This document shows positions 10,657 through 20,296 of a DNA stretch of 64,000 bases, piece by piece (positions within the stretch are counted from its first letter, which is position 1; each line of letters opens with the position of its first letter). Both the position numbers and the translations under genes were made by a program. The DNA is from an uncultured Rhizobiaceae group bacterium (GTDB lineage: Bacteria > Pseudomonadota > Alphaproteobacteria > Rhizobiales > Rhizobiaceae), in contig CALLUS010000002.1 of NCBI GenBank assembly GCA_938010435.1, positions 62,001 to 126,000 of the forward strand. Direction: 5' to 3'. The notes beneath the pieces are model-generated. The model saw only the letters and a list, made by a program, of their open reading frames with translations. It ran no database searches and was not told the DNA's origin.

Positions 10657-13610
10657 ACAAGCTTCGCCGATTTAACGTCCATAGCTGCCAAGAATGCGCT
10701 GCGCACTTCTTTTTGAATTCCACTCAGATGAGCTTCTATAGATTCGAGATCGGGCAAGCCGGTATTGCTAGCGATCAAGAGTTTGAGGCCTTTAGGAAAT
10801 TCATCTCTGTTTGGCGTGTCCGTAATGCACAAGCGTATCAGTTGCAGGAGCGTGGTGAACTCTTGATACGATTGAACAGCGTTGAAATCGCCACCTAATT
10901 TCACCGATGATTGTAGGTCTGACAATGACTCAAGTGTGGAACGCCCTATTGTGCTGTACGCTCCCAGTACTGCCCATTGGGCCAAAAATTCCAGATCAAT
11001 CAACCCACCTTTTGCAAGTTTGATATCCCATACAGATTTGGCCGCACGTTCTTTATCCATCAGTTCGCGCATCTCCAATATATCAGACCTGAAATCGGTG
11101 TCACACGAGCGTTGCTCTATGAGACTTCTGATTCTCGACATCACTTTGGATTGAAACTCCTGATCGCCTTGAACAGTTCGCGCACGGGTTAGAGTCATTA
11201 ACTCCCATGTCCAAGAACTTTCTGAATGATATTTTTCAAATGCCAAAAGGCTTGTCGCTATAGGCCCGGCAGCGCCGTGGGGTCGCAACCGGAGATCTAG
11301 CTCGTAGATGATCCCCTCATTCGTAGGTGCGCTAAACGCGGAAATCAGGCGTTTCGTCAATCGTCCAAAATAATCAGAAGCCTGAAGAGGTTTAGCACCA
11401 TCTGACATATCGCTGGCAGCTTCATATTCATATAGAAACAGAATATCCAAATCTGAACTGGCAGTCAGCTCACGTGTTCCAAAATTCCCCAGAGCTACAA
11501 TGCACGATGAAGATTGAGGTACAATGCCGTGTTGTTCTTGAAATGCTTTTGACACCCACTCGAACACACCATCAATCAAAGTCTCAGCCAATCGAGTGTA
11601 TATCTCACCAACTTTTTTCAGAGGTAAAGCACCACTCAAAACCCGCACGCCGATAAGAAAACGATGTTCAGCCGCAAACTGCCGTGCCCGGTTGAGACCG
11701 TCTTCATAGTCGATGGCGTGATCAAGAGATTGTTGAAGTAGTTCACTGAGAACTTCAACATTTGGCATTTCATTGAAAAATTCAGGTTCTAAAATAGCAT
11801 CAAACACATGGGGGCGACGGGTTATCACATCAGCCAATCGGGGGGCTGTGTCGATAATAAGCAGCAAAAGATCCAACAGTTTGCGGTTGGCCTGCAAAAG
11901 ACTGAACAGTTGAAAGCCTGTGGGAAGGTTGTCGAGAAAACGATCAAAACGTGTCAACGCAGAATCAGGTGAGCCTGTGGCCGCTAACTTCCTCAATAAA
12001 TCTGGCGTCAGTTCAGTGAGGTGTTCACGTGCCTGTGCAGACTGTAGGGCTTTGTATCGCCCGTAATGCCACCCTTTCACAGTTGTCATAACCGTCGCTG
12101 GCATTTTAAAACCCATTTGCTCTAGGGCGACTAAAGTTTGCGGATCATGCTCATCACCCGTGAACACCAAATTCCCCGAGTCTGAGCTTAGATCATCCCC
12201 ATATTCAAACAGAGCCGCATAGTGTCCTTCAACTGTTTCAAGATGGCCCACCAAAAGTTTGCAAAACTTCACTTCCGAAGACATGCCACACAATACTGCT
12301 ATGCGTTGCATTTCTTTTTTTATTTCGGGGAGAACATGGGTTTGAGCGTCATCGACCACTTGAAGCCTATGCTCCACATCCCGCAGAAACAAATAGCTTT
12401 CTTTCAGCTCCGCAGCGACAGTCTCTTCAATCCAATTTGCCTGTTGAAGTGCGTCTAACATCTCAAGGGTCTTCACACCACGCAGTTCTGGTGCACGGCC
12501 ACCTGCAATAAGCTGTTGCGTTTGCACAAAGAACTCGATTTCGCGAATGCCACCACGGCCAAGTTTCACATTGTGACCATAGGGGTTCATCTGACTGTAA
12601 CCACGATGGCTTTGAATTTGCCGCTTGATGGAATGGATGTCCGCGATGGCTGCATAATCCAAATAGCGACGCCAGATAAACGGTTTTAACGCCGTCAATA
12701 TTTCTTCGCCTAACTCGGCATCCCCTGCGACAGCCCGTGCCTTGATCATTGCGGCACGCTCCCAATTTTGACCGCGGGATTCGTAATAATGCAGCGCTGT
12801 TTGAACAGGTACAGCTAATGGCATGGAACCGGGATCTGGTCGCAATCTCAAATCGGTACGGAAGACATACCCGTCCCCAGTCCTCTCCTGCAGAATTCGG
12901 ATCAAACTTTTTGTCAATCGGATGATGTGCTTTTCGATGTCGTAAGAATCGATGACGGCTTCACATGACGGGTCGTAGAAGACGATCAAATCAATATCGC
13001 TCGAATAATTCAATTCACGAGCACCATGTTTACCCATGGCTAAGACGCTCAATCCACTTCCAACTTCAGGGGTGGACGGCTTCGACAGTTGCAAGTGTCC
13101 GGTTTCATGCAATTTCAAAAGAAGATGAGACAGGGTCGATTGAACAGCAATGTCAGCAACTCTCGATAAAGCGTCTCCCACTTGTGCCGCCGACCACCAA
13201 CCGCCAAGATCAGCCAATCCAATTAACAAGGCTGCTTTTCTTTTGAACAGTCGCAAGCGTGTCATCAGCGATACTTCATCAACAATCACGTTGGACAGTG
13301 CTTTTTCAACCTCGAAAAGTTCATCCAAAACCGTGCCAAAGCCTTGTACCCAGCATTGTTCAATGAGAGCTGGAAATTGTAACGACAGATCATTCAAATA
13401 GTTTGAGAGGTCGAAGCAACTGCTTAAAAAACCCGCGACTGGCTCACCATCACCCAAAGCTTTTTCAAATTTCTCTCCACACTCCCGCTTTACTCTTTTT
13501 AAAAATACAGCAAAACGTTTGCCGCCAGACTTCTTGTTTGATGAAGTCAGAACAATATTGGGGTTGAGACCTTTTCCAATATGAGGCGAATATTCCAGCA
13601 ATGGTTTCAT
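10653..13610 (-). CDS. glnE: Bifunctional glutamine synthetase adenylyltransferase/adenylyl-removing enzyme
   Basis: Controls glutamine synthetase by adenylylation and deadenylylation in response to PII and glutamine. The 985-residue length is typical. It contains two nucleotidyltransferase modules: the N-terminal (removing) site with NYSSDIDLIVFYD and the C-terminal (adding) site with ASSDLDILFLYE, each followed by the conserved GxRExEF-like helix (RGGIREIEFFVQ and KGGLIDLEFLAQW). Both aspartate pairs are present, so both activities are expected. It follows the two-component pair on the same strand with a gap of about 46 bases. Its stop codon overlaps that of pleC by convergence. Confidence 0.97.
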   Translation of the reverse strand: MKPLLEYSPHIGKGLNPNIVLTSSNKKSGGKRFAVFLKRVKRECGEKFEKALGDGEPVAGFLSSCFDLSNYLNDLSLQFPALIEQCWVQGFGTVLDELFEVEKALSNVIVDEVSLMTRLRLFKRKAALLIGLADLGGWWSAAQVGDALSRVADIAVQSTLSHLLLKLHETGHLQLSKPSTPEVGSGLSVLAMGKHGARELNYSSDIDLIVFYDPSCEAVIDSYDIEKHIIRLTKSLIRILQERTGDGYVFRTDLRLRPDPGSMPLAVPVQTALHYYESRGQNWERAAMIKARAVAGDAELGEEILTALKPFIWRRYLDYAAIADIHSIKRQIQSHRGYSQMNPYGHNVKLGRGGIREIEFFVQTQQLIAGGRAPELRGVKTLEMLDALQQANWIEETVAAELKESYLFLRDVEHRLQVVDDAQTHVLPEIKKEMQRIAVLCGMSSEVKFCKLLVGHLETVEGHYAALFEYGDDLSSDSGNLVFTGDEHDPQTLVALEQMGFKMPATVMTTVKGWHYGRYKALQSAQAREHLTELTPDLLRKLAATGSPDSALTRFDRFLDNLPTGFQLFSLLQANRKLLDLLLLIIDTAPRLADVITRRPHVFDAILEPEFFNEMPNVEVLSELLQQSLDHAIDYEDGLNRARQFAAEHRFLIGVRVLSGALPLKKVGEIYTRLAETLIDGVFEWVSKAFQEQHGIVPQSSSCIVALGNFGTRELTASSDLDILFLYEYEAASDMSDGAKPLQASDYFGRLTKRLISAFSAPTNEGIIYELDLRLRPHGAAGPIATSLLAFEKYHSESSWTWELMTLTRARTVQGDQEFQSKVMSRIRSLIEQRSCDTDFRSDILEMRELMDKERAAKSVWDIKLAKGGLIDLEFLAQWAVLGAYSTIGRSTLESLSDLQSSVKLGGDFNAVQSYQEFTTLLQLIRLCITDTPNRDEFPKGLKLLIASNTGLPDLESIEAHLSGIQKEVRSAFLAAMDVKSAKLV

Positions 13611-13656
13611 GTGTAAATTTCGACTTGGTGCGGGACAGTAGTTTCACCAGCTATCG

Positions 13657-15033
13657 TCAAATTGGCAAGGAAAAGCGACAGATTAACCCGGAAGAATTTT
13701 CATGAAGGGTGAGAGAGCCGCCATGTAATAATGCAATTGCTTTGACCATGGAAAGACCCAAACCCGAACCCGGTAAAGTTCGGCTTGCATCCAATCTTAC
13801 AAATCGCTCCTGAACAATTTCGCGGTCTTCTTTTGAAATACCATCACCGTTGTCTGCAATATCGATCACAACACAATTGGATTTCTGATATGAATTTATG
13901 GCAACCTTAGCATCTTCGTGGCTCAAGCCATATTTCATTGCATTGTCCAGCAGGTTAATGAGCGCCTGAACAATCAATTCACGATTGGCTCTGACCGGAG
14001 GCAAGTGGTTTTGATCCAAAACCAAGACGGCCCCTCTTTCATCAAAACCGGGTTCGAACAGCTCGTAAAGATCAGAAATCAGAGCATTCAGGTCGATCGA
14101 CTGATAATCGATTGTGGTGGCACCGGCTTCCACTTTTGAAATCATAAGTAACGCATCAAATGTTTTTATGATCCCATCAGATTCGCCGATAATACCTTCA
14201 ATCTTGTTTCGCGTGGATTTGAGCGTTCTGGATGAAAGTGCTTTTTCCGCCTGCCCTCGCAGTCGTGTCAGTGGCGTTTTTAAGTCGTGGGCAATACTGT
14301 CAGACATGGTTTGAATGCCTGAATCGAGCTTTTCCAATCGTCCAATCATGGCGTTCAAACTTATGGACAATCGATCAAACTCATCTCCCGTGCCGGACAG
14401 TGGCAAACGTTGAGATAAGTCTCCCGCCATAATGTGTTGACTGGTTTTTGACACTGAATCAATGTGTCTCAGCGCGCGCCTTCCAATAAAGAACCAAACC
14501 CCCAGGCCAGTGAGCACCATCACCGCCAGAGATACTGTCGAAGCCTGTTGAACAATTGATTGGAACCGCTGAAACTCACCAATGTCTCGACCCACCAAAA
14601 GCCGCAAATTGCCAGGCAGAGTAAATACGCGCGCAATCGCTTTATGGGGCTCTACATTGGGGTCTTCGAAACGTCCGTAGTCAAAAGGAGGGATCTTCCA
14701 CCCATCCTTCACCAGCAAACTGCGGTCAAGTTCACGCACATTTCCCGCAATGATACGGCCGTTGGCATCGGCAACGAGGTAAAGATTTGCACCCGGTTGT
14801 CGAGATCGGCTTTCAATCATGGGAATGAGCCTGCGAAGACCGACCCCCCGCGTGATTTCGGCAATTTTTTGCACTTCATCATCAACAGCAACTTGTGACT
14901 GTTGAATCAGCAACCGCCCAGTATTGTAGCCGATATACATCACGACCCCTGCCGCCAAAAGGCCGAACACAAGCGTATAGACAAGTGTTAGTTGAATGCT
15001 GGTGTTTCTGAGAAGTTGGTTTAGCCGTTGCAT
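13657..15033 (-). CDS. HAMP-containing sensor histidine kinase (OmpR-type pair)
   Basis: A 458-residue inner-membrane kinase. TM1 is at about residues 15-35, followed by a periplasmic sensor region of about 120 residues, TM2 near 165-185, a HAMP domain, HisKA with SIAHDLKTPLTRLRG (His near 253) and a HATPase_c domain with IADNGDGIS and GSGLGLSMV. It begins three bases after the stop of the response regulator at 15037-15729, so the two are co-transcribed and presumably partners. The order degP - regulator - kinase - glnE is familiar from rhizobial genomes. The signal is unknown; proximity to degP hints at envelope conditions but proves nothing. Confidence 0.9.
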   Translation of the reverse strand: MQRLNQLLRNTSIQLTLVYTLVFGLLAAGVVMYIGYNTGRLLIQQSQVAVDDEVQKIAEITRGVGLRRLIPMIESRSRQPGANLYLVADANGRIIAGNVRELDRSLLVKDGWKIPPFDYGRFEDPNVEPHKAIARVFTLPGNLRLLVGRDIGEFQRFQSIVQQASTVSLAVMVLTGLGVWFFIGRRALRHIDSVSKTSQHIMAGDLSQRLPLSGTGDEFDRLSISLNAMIGRLEKLDSGIQTMSDSIAHDLKTPLTRLRGQAEKALSSRTLKSTRNKIEGIIGESDGIIKTFDALLMISKVEAGATTIDYQSIDLNALISDLYELFEPGFDERGAVLVLDQNHLPPVRANRELIVQALINLLDNAMKYGLSHEDAKVAINSYQKSNCVVIDIADNGDGISKEDREIVQERFVRLDASRTLPGSGLGLSMVKAIALLHGGSLTLHENSSGLICRFSLPI

Positions 15034-15036
15034 GAA

Positions 15037-15729
15037 TTAAGCTGTACTGTTGTCAGACAGGTCAGCTAATTTATAGCCACGCCCCCGCACAGTGTGCAAA
15101 AGTGGAAACTCAAATTCTTTGTCCAACTTGCTGCGCAATCGAGACATGTGAACATCAATCACGTTGGTCTGCGGATCGAAATTAAGATCCCAAACATTTT
15201 GTAGCAACATAGTTCGCGTGACAATCTTACCTTCATTGTTCATAAGGTATTCGAGCAAACGATATTCGCGAGGCTTCAACTCAATATCAATTCCCGCTCG
15301 TTTGGCCGTGTGGTGAATACGATCCAGTATCAGGTTGCCCACTTCCAAGACTGTGTCAGCCGATTGATTTTCACCCCGTTTTGCCAATACTTCCAATCGA
15401 GCCAGAAGTTCAGAAGACGCATAAGGTTTGGTCAGGTAGTCATCACCGCCGGCGCGCAACCCTTCCACACGGTCATCGACCTGACCGAGTGCAGATAGGA
15501 TAAGTGCAGGAGTTTGATCTCCATCTTCGCGCAGTTTCATCACGATAGAAAGCCCATCCATTTTGGGCAACATACGGTCGACAATCAAAACGTCAAAAGT
15601 GTCCGTTCGGGCGCGCTTCAAAGCGACATCACCTTCAGCCTCGTGCACGACATTGTGCCCCTCTGACGCAAGCGTCCCAACCAGTTGATCAGCTTGTGCA
15701 AGATCATCTTCTATCAATAATATGCGCAC
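15037..15729 (-). CDS. OmpR/PhoB-family response regulator
   Basis: A receiver domain with the acidic pocket IEDD and phospho-acceptor Asp at about residue 51 (FDVLIVDRMLPKMDG) is followed by a C-terminal winged helix (YRLLEYLMNNEGKIVTR, then VDVHMSRLRSKLD). I use the GTG at 15729, which has AGGGGAA seven bases upstream and gives the canonical MRILLIEDD start. An upstream in-frame GTG at 15759 falls inside an inverted repeat and is less likely. The partner kinase follows immediately. The 9-bp inverted repeat 22-54 bases upstream could be an operator, including for autoregulation. Confidence 0.93.
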   Translation of the reverse strand: MRILLIEDDLAQADQLVGTLASEGHNVVHEAEGDVALKRARTDTFDVLIVDRMLPKMDGLSIVMKLREDGDQTPALILSALGQVDDRVEGLRAGGDDYLTKPYASSELLARLEVLAKRGENQSADTVLEVGNLILDRIHHTAKRAGIDIELKPREYRLLEYLMNNEGKIVTRTMLLQNVWDLNFDPQTNVIDVHMSRLRSKLDKEFEFPLLHTVRGRGYKLADLSDNSTA

Positions 15730-15750
15730 AACAAATTCCCCTATACCGCC

Positions 15751-15783
15751 TGTGTTCACTATCCAAAACGGTTCGTGAACACA
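15751..15783. repeat. 9-bp inverted repeat upstream of the response regulator gene
   Basis: TGTGTTCAC at 15751-15759 and GTGAACACA at 15775-15783 are perfect inverted arms separated by 15 bases. The element lies between the degP stop (15820) and the regulator start (15729), both on the minus strand. No T-run follows on the minus strand, so it is not an obvious intrinsic terminator. It could be an operator or an mRNA hairpin upstream of the regulator. Confidence 0.6.
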
Positions 15784-15819
15784 GGCATGTTATGTCCTGC
15801 TTAAACCAGATAGAGGCGT

Positions 15820-17301
15820 CTAACCACGGTCCAATGGCAAAGCAACAAACCTATTACGGTTCTGGTTTTCAACCTGCAACAAAACAGCTTTGCGCTCAGA
15901 ACTCATTGCTTCAGCCACAGCACTACTCACATCAGCAATAGATTTTGTTTCCGTGCCATTTATAGAAAGCACAATGTCACCTTCGCGAAGGCGTTTGCGC
16001 GACGCAGGACTTCCACTTTCGATACTGGTTATCACAACTCCATTGTTAGTATTAGTCAGTTCTACACCCAATTCAGCAAGTTTGAATTCGCCATTTTCGT
16101 TCGAAGTTTCCGGGTTGAGTGCAGCCTCCTTTGCGGTGGGTAGAACGCCCAATTTCACATCAATACCTTGCTCTTTGCCTGAACGTATGACTGTAAGATT
16201 TACGTTCGCATCCGGACCATAACCAGCAATCACTTTTGCCAATTGCTTAGGACCTTTGATCGATTGATCCTCAACCTTGATGATGATGTCGCCTGTCTTA
16301 ACACCCGACAAGGCCGCAGGGCTTTTATTTTGCGCTTCTGCCACGATTGCACCAGCAGCTTTTTCAAGGCCGAGTGAATCTGCGATATCACGGGTAACGG
16401 GTTGTATCTGCACACCAAGCCAACCACGAGACACAGTGCCGTTTTTGATCAAATCATTCACGACGGCTGATGCCGAGCTGGCGGAAATTGCAAAAGCGAT
16501 ACCCACATTACCGCCGGACGGGGAGAAAATTGCTGTGTTCACACCAATGACTTCTCCGCTCAAATTGAACGCCGGACCACCAGAATTCCCTTTGTTGACG
16601 GCCGCATCAATTTGCAAGAAGTCGTCATAAGGTCCTGATCCTATATCACGGCCGCTTGCCGAGACAATGCCTGCGGTTACAGTACCACCAAGACCAAACG
16701 GATTGCCCACAGCAACAACCCATTCACCCACGCGGCTCTTCTTTTCAGCAAACGAGACATAGGTGAACTTCTCAGCCGCTTCGACCTTTAACACAGCAAG
16801 ATCAGTCTTTGGGTCTGTACCGATTAGTTTGGCATCCAGTTCTTTCCCGTCATGTTGCACGATTGTGAATTTTGACCCGTTTTCAACGACATGATGGTTA
16901 GTGACGATATAACCGTCTTCAGACACGAAAAACCCGGACCCCTGACTTGCGCCAAAGTTACGGCCACGCCGACGACGTTCATTGAAGCCACGACGATTGC
17001 CCCGATCATTTTCGAAAAACCGGCGTAATGGATGTCCTTTTGGCAAACGATCCATTCTGTTTTTTCTGGATTTTTTTGGAGATGCTCGTCGAGAGCCCAT
17101 TTCTACACGCACACTGACCACCGCAGGGGAAACGGCCTCAACCGCATCAGCGAAACTAGGCGCCTGCGGTGCTGTCACACGAACAGCCTCGGCGAATGCA
17201 GGGCTCAATGAAGTGGATAGTCCACCAGCTAGAAGCACTGCGCTCATTGCCAATGCAGTTCCAAGAGATTTAATTGATTTTGATTTGTCGTTTACTGGCA
17301 T
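15820..17301 (-). CDS. degP: DegP/HtrA-family periplasmic serine endoprotease
   Basis: A periplasmic chaperone-protease for misfolded envelope proteins. The 493-residue precursor has an N-terminal signal peptide (hydrophobic core about 12-32, cleavage after AFA near residue 37). The trypsin-like domain holds the triad H137 (TNHHVVENG), D167 (KTDLAVLKV) and S240 (GNSGGP). Two PDZ domains follow (about 290-370 and 400-490). A basic insert rich in Arg at about 70-115 lies before the catalytic His. It is downstream of ccmH but has its own probable promoter at 17405-17433. Confidence 0.95.
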   Translation of the reverse strand: MPVNDKSKSIKSLGTALAMSAVLLAGGLSTSLSPAFAEAVRVTAPQAPSFADAVEAVSPAVVSVRVEMGSRRASPKKSRKNRMDRLPKGHPLRRFFENDRGNRRGFNERRRRGRNFGASQGSGFFVSEDGYIVTNHHVVENGSKFTIVQHDGKELDAKLIGTDPKTDLAVLKVEAAEKFTYVSFAEKKSRVGEWVVAVGNPFGLGGTVTAGIVSASGRDIGSGPYDDFLQIDAAVNKGNSGGPAFNLSGEVIGVNTAIFSPSGGNVGIAFAISASSASAVVNDLIKNGTVSRGWLGVQIQPVTRDIADSLGLEKAAGAIVAEAQNKSPAALSGVKTGDIIIKVEDQSIKGPKQLAKVIAGYGPDANVNLTVIRSGKEQGIDVKLGVLPTAKEAALNPETSNENGEFKLAELGVELTNTNNGVVITSIESGSPASRKRLREGDIVLSINGTETKSIADVSSAVAEAMSSERKAVLLQVENQNRNRFVALPLDRG

Positions 17302-17404
17302 TTTGTATCCTTATCAGTCTGCAAAATAGATGACGGGAATCGTCGTTGAGACAGGTATGGATGCAATATTCGTGAGATATAGGGCGGGGAAATTAAAACT
17401 TGGT

Positions 17405-17433
17405 AATATACGCTTGCTTTGTTCAACGCTCAA
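17405..17433 (-). promoter_or_regulatory. Probable sigma70-type promoter of degP
   Basis: On the minus strand TTGAGC (17433-17428) and TATATT (17410-17405) are separated by exactly 17 bases. Transcription would start near 17398 and leave a leader of about 97 bases before the degP ATG. The -35 lies inside the last codons of ccmH, so degP can be expressed apart from the ccm genes. No EcfG or RpoE-type -35 was noticed. Confidence 0.5.
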
Positions 17434-17875
17434 GCAAACGGGCAACCTCTTTTTCTTCTTCACCGGAAAGTTTGGCTTCAACAACCTGACTTTGCTTGCG
17501 GCCAGCGCGGAAAATAAGCACGCCAGCAAGTATGATCAGCAAGAACGGGGCAGCCCATAAAATGAACGTATGCCAAGCAAAAACCGGTTTCAACAATATA
17601 AATTCGCCATATCGATCAACAAGAAACTTTCGAATTTCCCGATCCGTCTTGCCAGCAGTTATTTGCTCACGAACAATAATTCGCAGGTCTTTGGCAACAT
17701 CTGCGTCAGAATCTCTAATACTTTGATTTTGACAAACAACACACCGCAACTCTGAGAATAATAATTTCGCACGATCTTCAGCTGCGCTGTCCAAAGTTTG
17801 TTCCGCAACGGCGCTTAATACACTGCCGGAAAATAAGAACAACACAAGCACCCATATGAAACACAATCTAGCCAA
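17423..17875 (-). CDS. ccmH: Cytochrome c maturation protein CcmH (CycL)
   Basis: A 150-residue thiol-disulfide protein that reduces apocytochrome c haem-binding cysteines together with CcmF and CcmI. It has an N-terminal signal/membrane segment (about 5-24), the redox motif C45-V-V-C48 in LRCVVCQNQSIRDS and a C-terminal membrane anchor near 100-125. It uses a TTG start at 17875 that overlaps the 3' end of ccmF by eight bases, so translation is coupled. It closes the ccmI-ccmE-ccmF-ccmH run. Confidence 0.95.
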   Translation of the reverse strand: MARLCFIWVLVLFLFSGSVLSAVAEQTLDSAAEDRAKLLFSELRCVVCQNQSIRDSDADVAKDLRIIVREQITAGKTDREIRKFLVDRYGEFILLKPVFAWHTFILWAAPFLLIILAGVLIFRAGRKQSQVVEAKLSGEEEKEVARLLER

Positions 17876-19850
17876 TGGGTGCTGCTCCTAAGTTTCGGTT
17901 TTTCGCAAGTTTTGGAGATCCAATCCGCGCTCGTCGATCGGTCAATGACAACCCGCCTGCAAACACCATCAATACACTTCCAAGCCAAATAAGTGTTATC
18001 ATCGGTTTCCACCAGATGCGCAACACCACACTGTTGTCAGGCTTCACCTCACCCAATGCGATATACAATTGGGAAAAACCAAATGTGTTTATAGAAGCTT
18101 CTGATGTCGGCATTTGCCGAGCCGGGTAAAAACGTTTTGATGGGGTGCCAACTCGCACGATCTTACCATTTTTTCGGATGGTCAACTGCACAAGCTCTTC
18201 CGAATAATTCGCCACTGAACGTGTTTGGTACCCGTTGAACGTGATCTCATATCCGGCTGAATTTGCCTTTTCGCCTTGTTTTAGAATGGCAACAGACTCG
18301 GTCTCATAGGCAGTCACAAAAACAATCCCGAGCATGGTGACACCTACACCCGCATGGGCAATCGCAGTTGCCCAAATCGAACGTTTGAGCCCGGCCAATC
18401 TTGCGAACCCGGTTTTCAGACCAACTTTTGGAAGTCCGCTTCTTTGAAGCAATTCAGCAAATGCACCTACAATAAGCCAAGCAGATATGCCCATCATCAA
18501 GGGCGCAATCCAGGGACCGCGTTCTAAAAACCCATACGCCAGTATGATCACCACAATAGCAGCAAACAGAGCGAAGAGCAGCCGTTGCGAGACAGCTATG
18601 ATGTCCCCCCGTTTCCATCCAAGAAGTGGTCCAAATGGCATCACAAGCACCAGTGGGATCATCAATGCACCGAATGTAAGATTGAAAAACGGAGCACCAA
18701 CCGAGATTTTTGCGCCAGTAATCGCTTCATAAACAACAGGAAACAATGTGCCTATCAAAACAGTGGCGGCCGATGTGGAAAGCAAAACGTTGTTAAGCAC
18801 CAATGCCCCTTCACGCGAAATTGGCGCGAATAGGCCACCTTGCTCCAGTCGACTGGCTCGAAATGCAAACAAGAATAATGCTCCACCGACAAAAGCACTC
18901 AAAATTGCAAGAATAAACAACCCACGCGCAGGGTCTGATGCAAATGTATGAACCGATGTCAGCACTCCTGATCGCACAAGGAAAGTTCCAAGCAACGAAA
19001 GTGAGAACGTTATGATCGCAAGCAGAACGGTCCAGATTTTAAGAGAGTCACGTTTCTCCATAACCAAGGCAGAATGTAAAAGTGCTGTTCCCGAAAGCCA
19101 AGGAAGGAACGAAGCATTTTCGACGGGGTCCCAAAACCACCAGCCGCCCCAACCAAGCTCATAGTAGGCCCAGTAAGAGCCCATAGCGATGCCGGCCGTC
19201 AAGAATATCCAAGCCACCATTGACCAAGGGCGAACCCATCTTGCCCAGGCAGAATCAATTCGTCCTTCGATCAAAGCTGCAATGGAAAAGGCAAATGTAA
19301 TCGAAAATCCAACATACCCCACGTAAAGCATTGGCGGGTGTATGGCCAAACCAATATCCTGCAGAATTGGGTTCAGATCTTTGCCTTCAAGAGCTGGTGC
19401 CTGACGCGCAAAAGGATTGGAGGTCAAAACTATAAAGAACAAGAACGTGGTCAAAAGCCAAGCTTGAACACCTAGAACATTTGCGCGCATGGTTGTCGGC
19501 AAGTTTTTACCAAATACACCAACTGCTGCTGCAAACACTGCGAGAATGAACACCCAAAGCAGCATTGAGCCTTCGTGATTGCCCCATGTTCCACTCAACT
19601 TATATAAAAACGGCATTTGCGAATGAGAATTTTGCCAAACGTTCACCACGGAAAAATCTGAGGTCGCGTATGCCCACATGAGTGCACCAAACGCCAGTGT
19701 TATGAAGCCCAATATTGCCAAACTGGAAATATCAGCAGTGGCCATCAATTTGGATGAATTTGTTCGTGCACCCCACATCGGGACAATGCTTTGGAACACC
19801 GAAAGCGAAAAGGCGATTAACAGCGCCATATGACCGAGTTCAACTATCAC
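17868..19850 (-). CDS. ccmF: Cytochrome c haem lyase subunit CcmF (CycK)
   Basis: A large polytopic inner-membrane protein that transfers haem from holo-CcmE to apocytochrome c. It has the WWD-type haem-handling segment (GWGGWWFWDPVENASF) and many transmembrane helices. I start it at the GTG at 19850, giving the family-typical MIVELGHMALL N-terminus and 660 residues. The ccmE stop and this start share a base (TAGTG). An in-frame ATG at 19877 would add nine residues and overlap ccmE by 28 bases. Confidence 0.95.
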   Translation of the reverse strand: MIVELGHMALLIAFSLSVFQSIVPMWGARTNSSKLMATADISSLAILGFITLAFGALMWAYATSDFSVVNVWQNSHSQMPFLYKLSGTWGNHEGSMLLWVFILAVFAAAVGVFGKNLPTTMRANVLGVQAWLLTTFLFFIVLTSNPFARQAPALEGKDLNPILQDIGLAIHPPMLYVGYVGFSITFAFSIAALIEGRIDSAWARWVRPWSMVAWIFLTAGIAMGSYWAYYELGWGGWWFWDPVENASFLPWLSGTALLHSALVMEKRDSLKIWTVLLAIITFSLSLLGTFLVRSGVLTSVHTFASDPARGLFILAILSAFVGGALFLFAFRASRLEQGGLFAPISREGALVLNNVLLSTSAATVLIGTLFPVVYEAITGAKISVGAPFFNLTFGALMIPLVLVMPFGPLLGWKRGDIIAVSQRLLFALFAAIVVIILAYGFLERGPWIAPLMMGISAWLIVGAFAELLQRSGLPKVGLKTGFARLAGLKRSIWATAIAHAGVGVTMLGIVFVTAYETESVAILKQGEKANSAGYEITFNGYQTRSVANYSEELVQLTIRKNGKIVRVGTPSKRFYPARQMPTSEASINTFGFSQLYIALGEVKPDNSVVLRIWWKPMITLIWLGSVLMVFAGGLSLTDRRARIGSPKLAKNRNLGAAPIG

Positions 19851-20296
19851 TAGTTTGAGGCCTCCTCGCCTTTCCAAACACCTTTTTCTTTCAGCTTATC
19901 AGCCATGTCAGCTGGCATATAATTCTCATCATGTTTGGCAAGAACCGTGTCTGCGACGAAACTTCCGTCCGCGCCAAGGCTTCCCTCTGTAATTATACCC
20001 TGATTTTCGCGGAACAAATCCGGTAGGATGTTGTTGTATGAAACCTTCACCTTGTTGTCGGCATCTGACAAAACAAACCCAACTTTCAAGCCTTCGCCTC
20101 TGATCACGGAACCTTCTTCAACCAATCCAAAAAGTCGAACTCTCTGTCCGGGTTTAACACTTGAAGCACGCAGTTCCGATGGACTCATGGCAAAGCTAAT
20201 ACCGGATTGCAAAGCAAACAATGTCAACCCGACAGCAATCGCCAGAACGCAGCCGATAGTTCCAATCCAGAGCAGTCTGTTTGTTTTACGGGTCAT
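19850..20296 (-). CDS. ccmE: Cytochrome c maturation haem chaperone CcmE (CycJ)
   Basis: A periplasmic haem chaperone anchored by one N-terminal helix (about residues 8-28). The 148-residue protein has an OB-fold core and the covalent haem-attachment His122 in KHDENYMP, with Tyr126 nearby, as in the His-type CcmE family. It overlaps ccmI by four bases (ATGA) and ccmF by one base, showing tight operon coupling. Confidence 0.96.
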   Translation of the reverse strand: MTRKTNRLLWIGTIGCVLAIAVGLTLFALQSGISFAMSPSELRASSVKPGQRVRLFGLVEEGSVIRGEGLKVGFVLSDADNKVKVSYNNILPDLFRENQGIITEGSLGADGSFVADTVLAKHDENYMPADMADKLKEKGVWKGEEASN

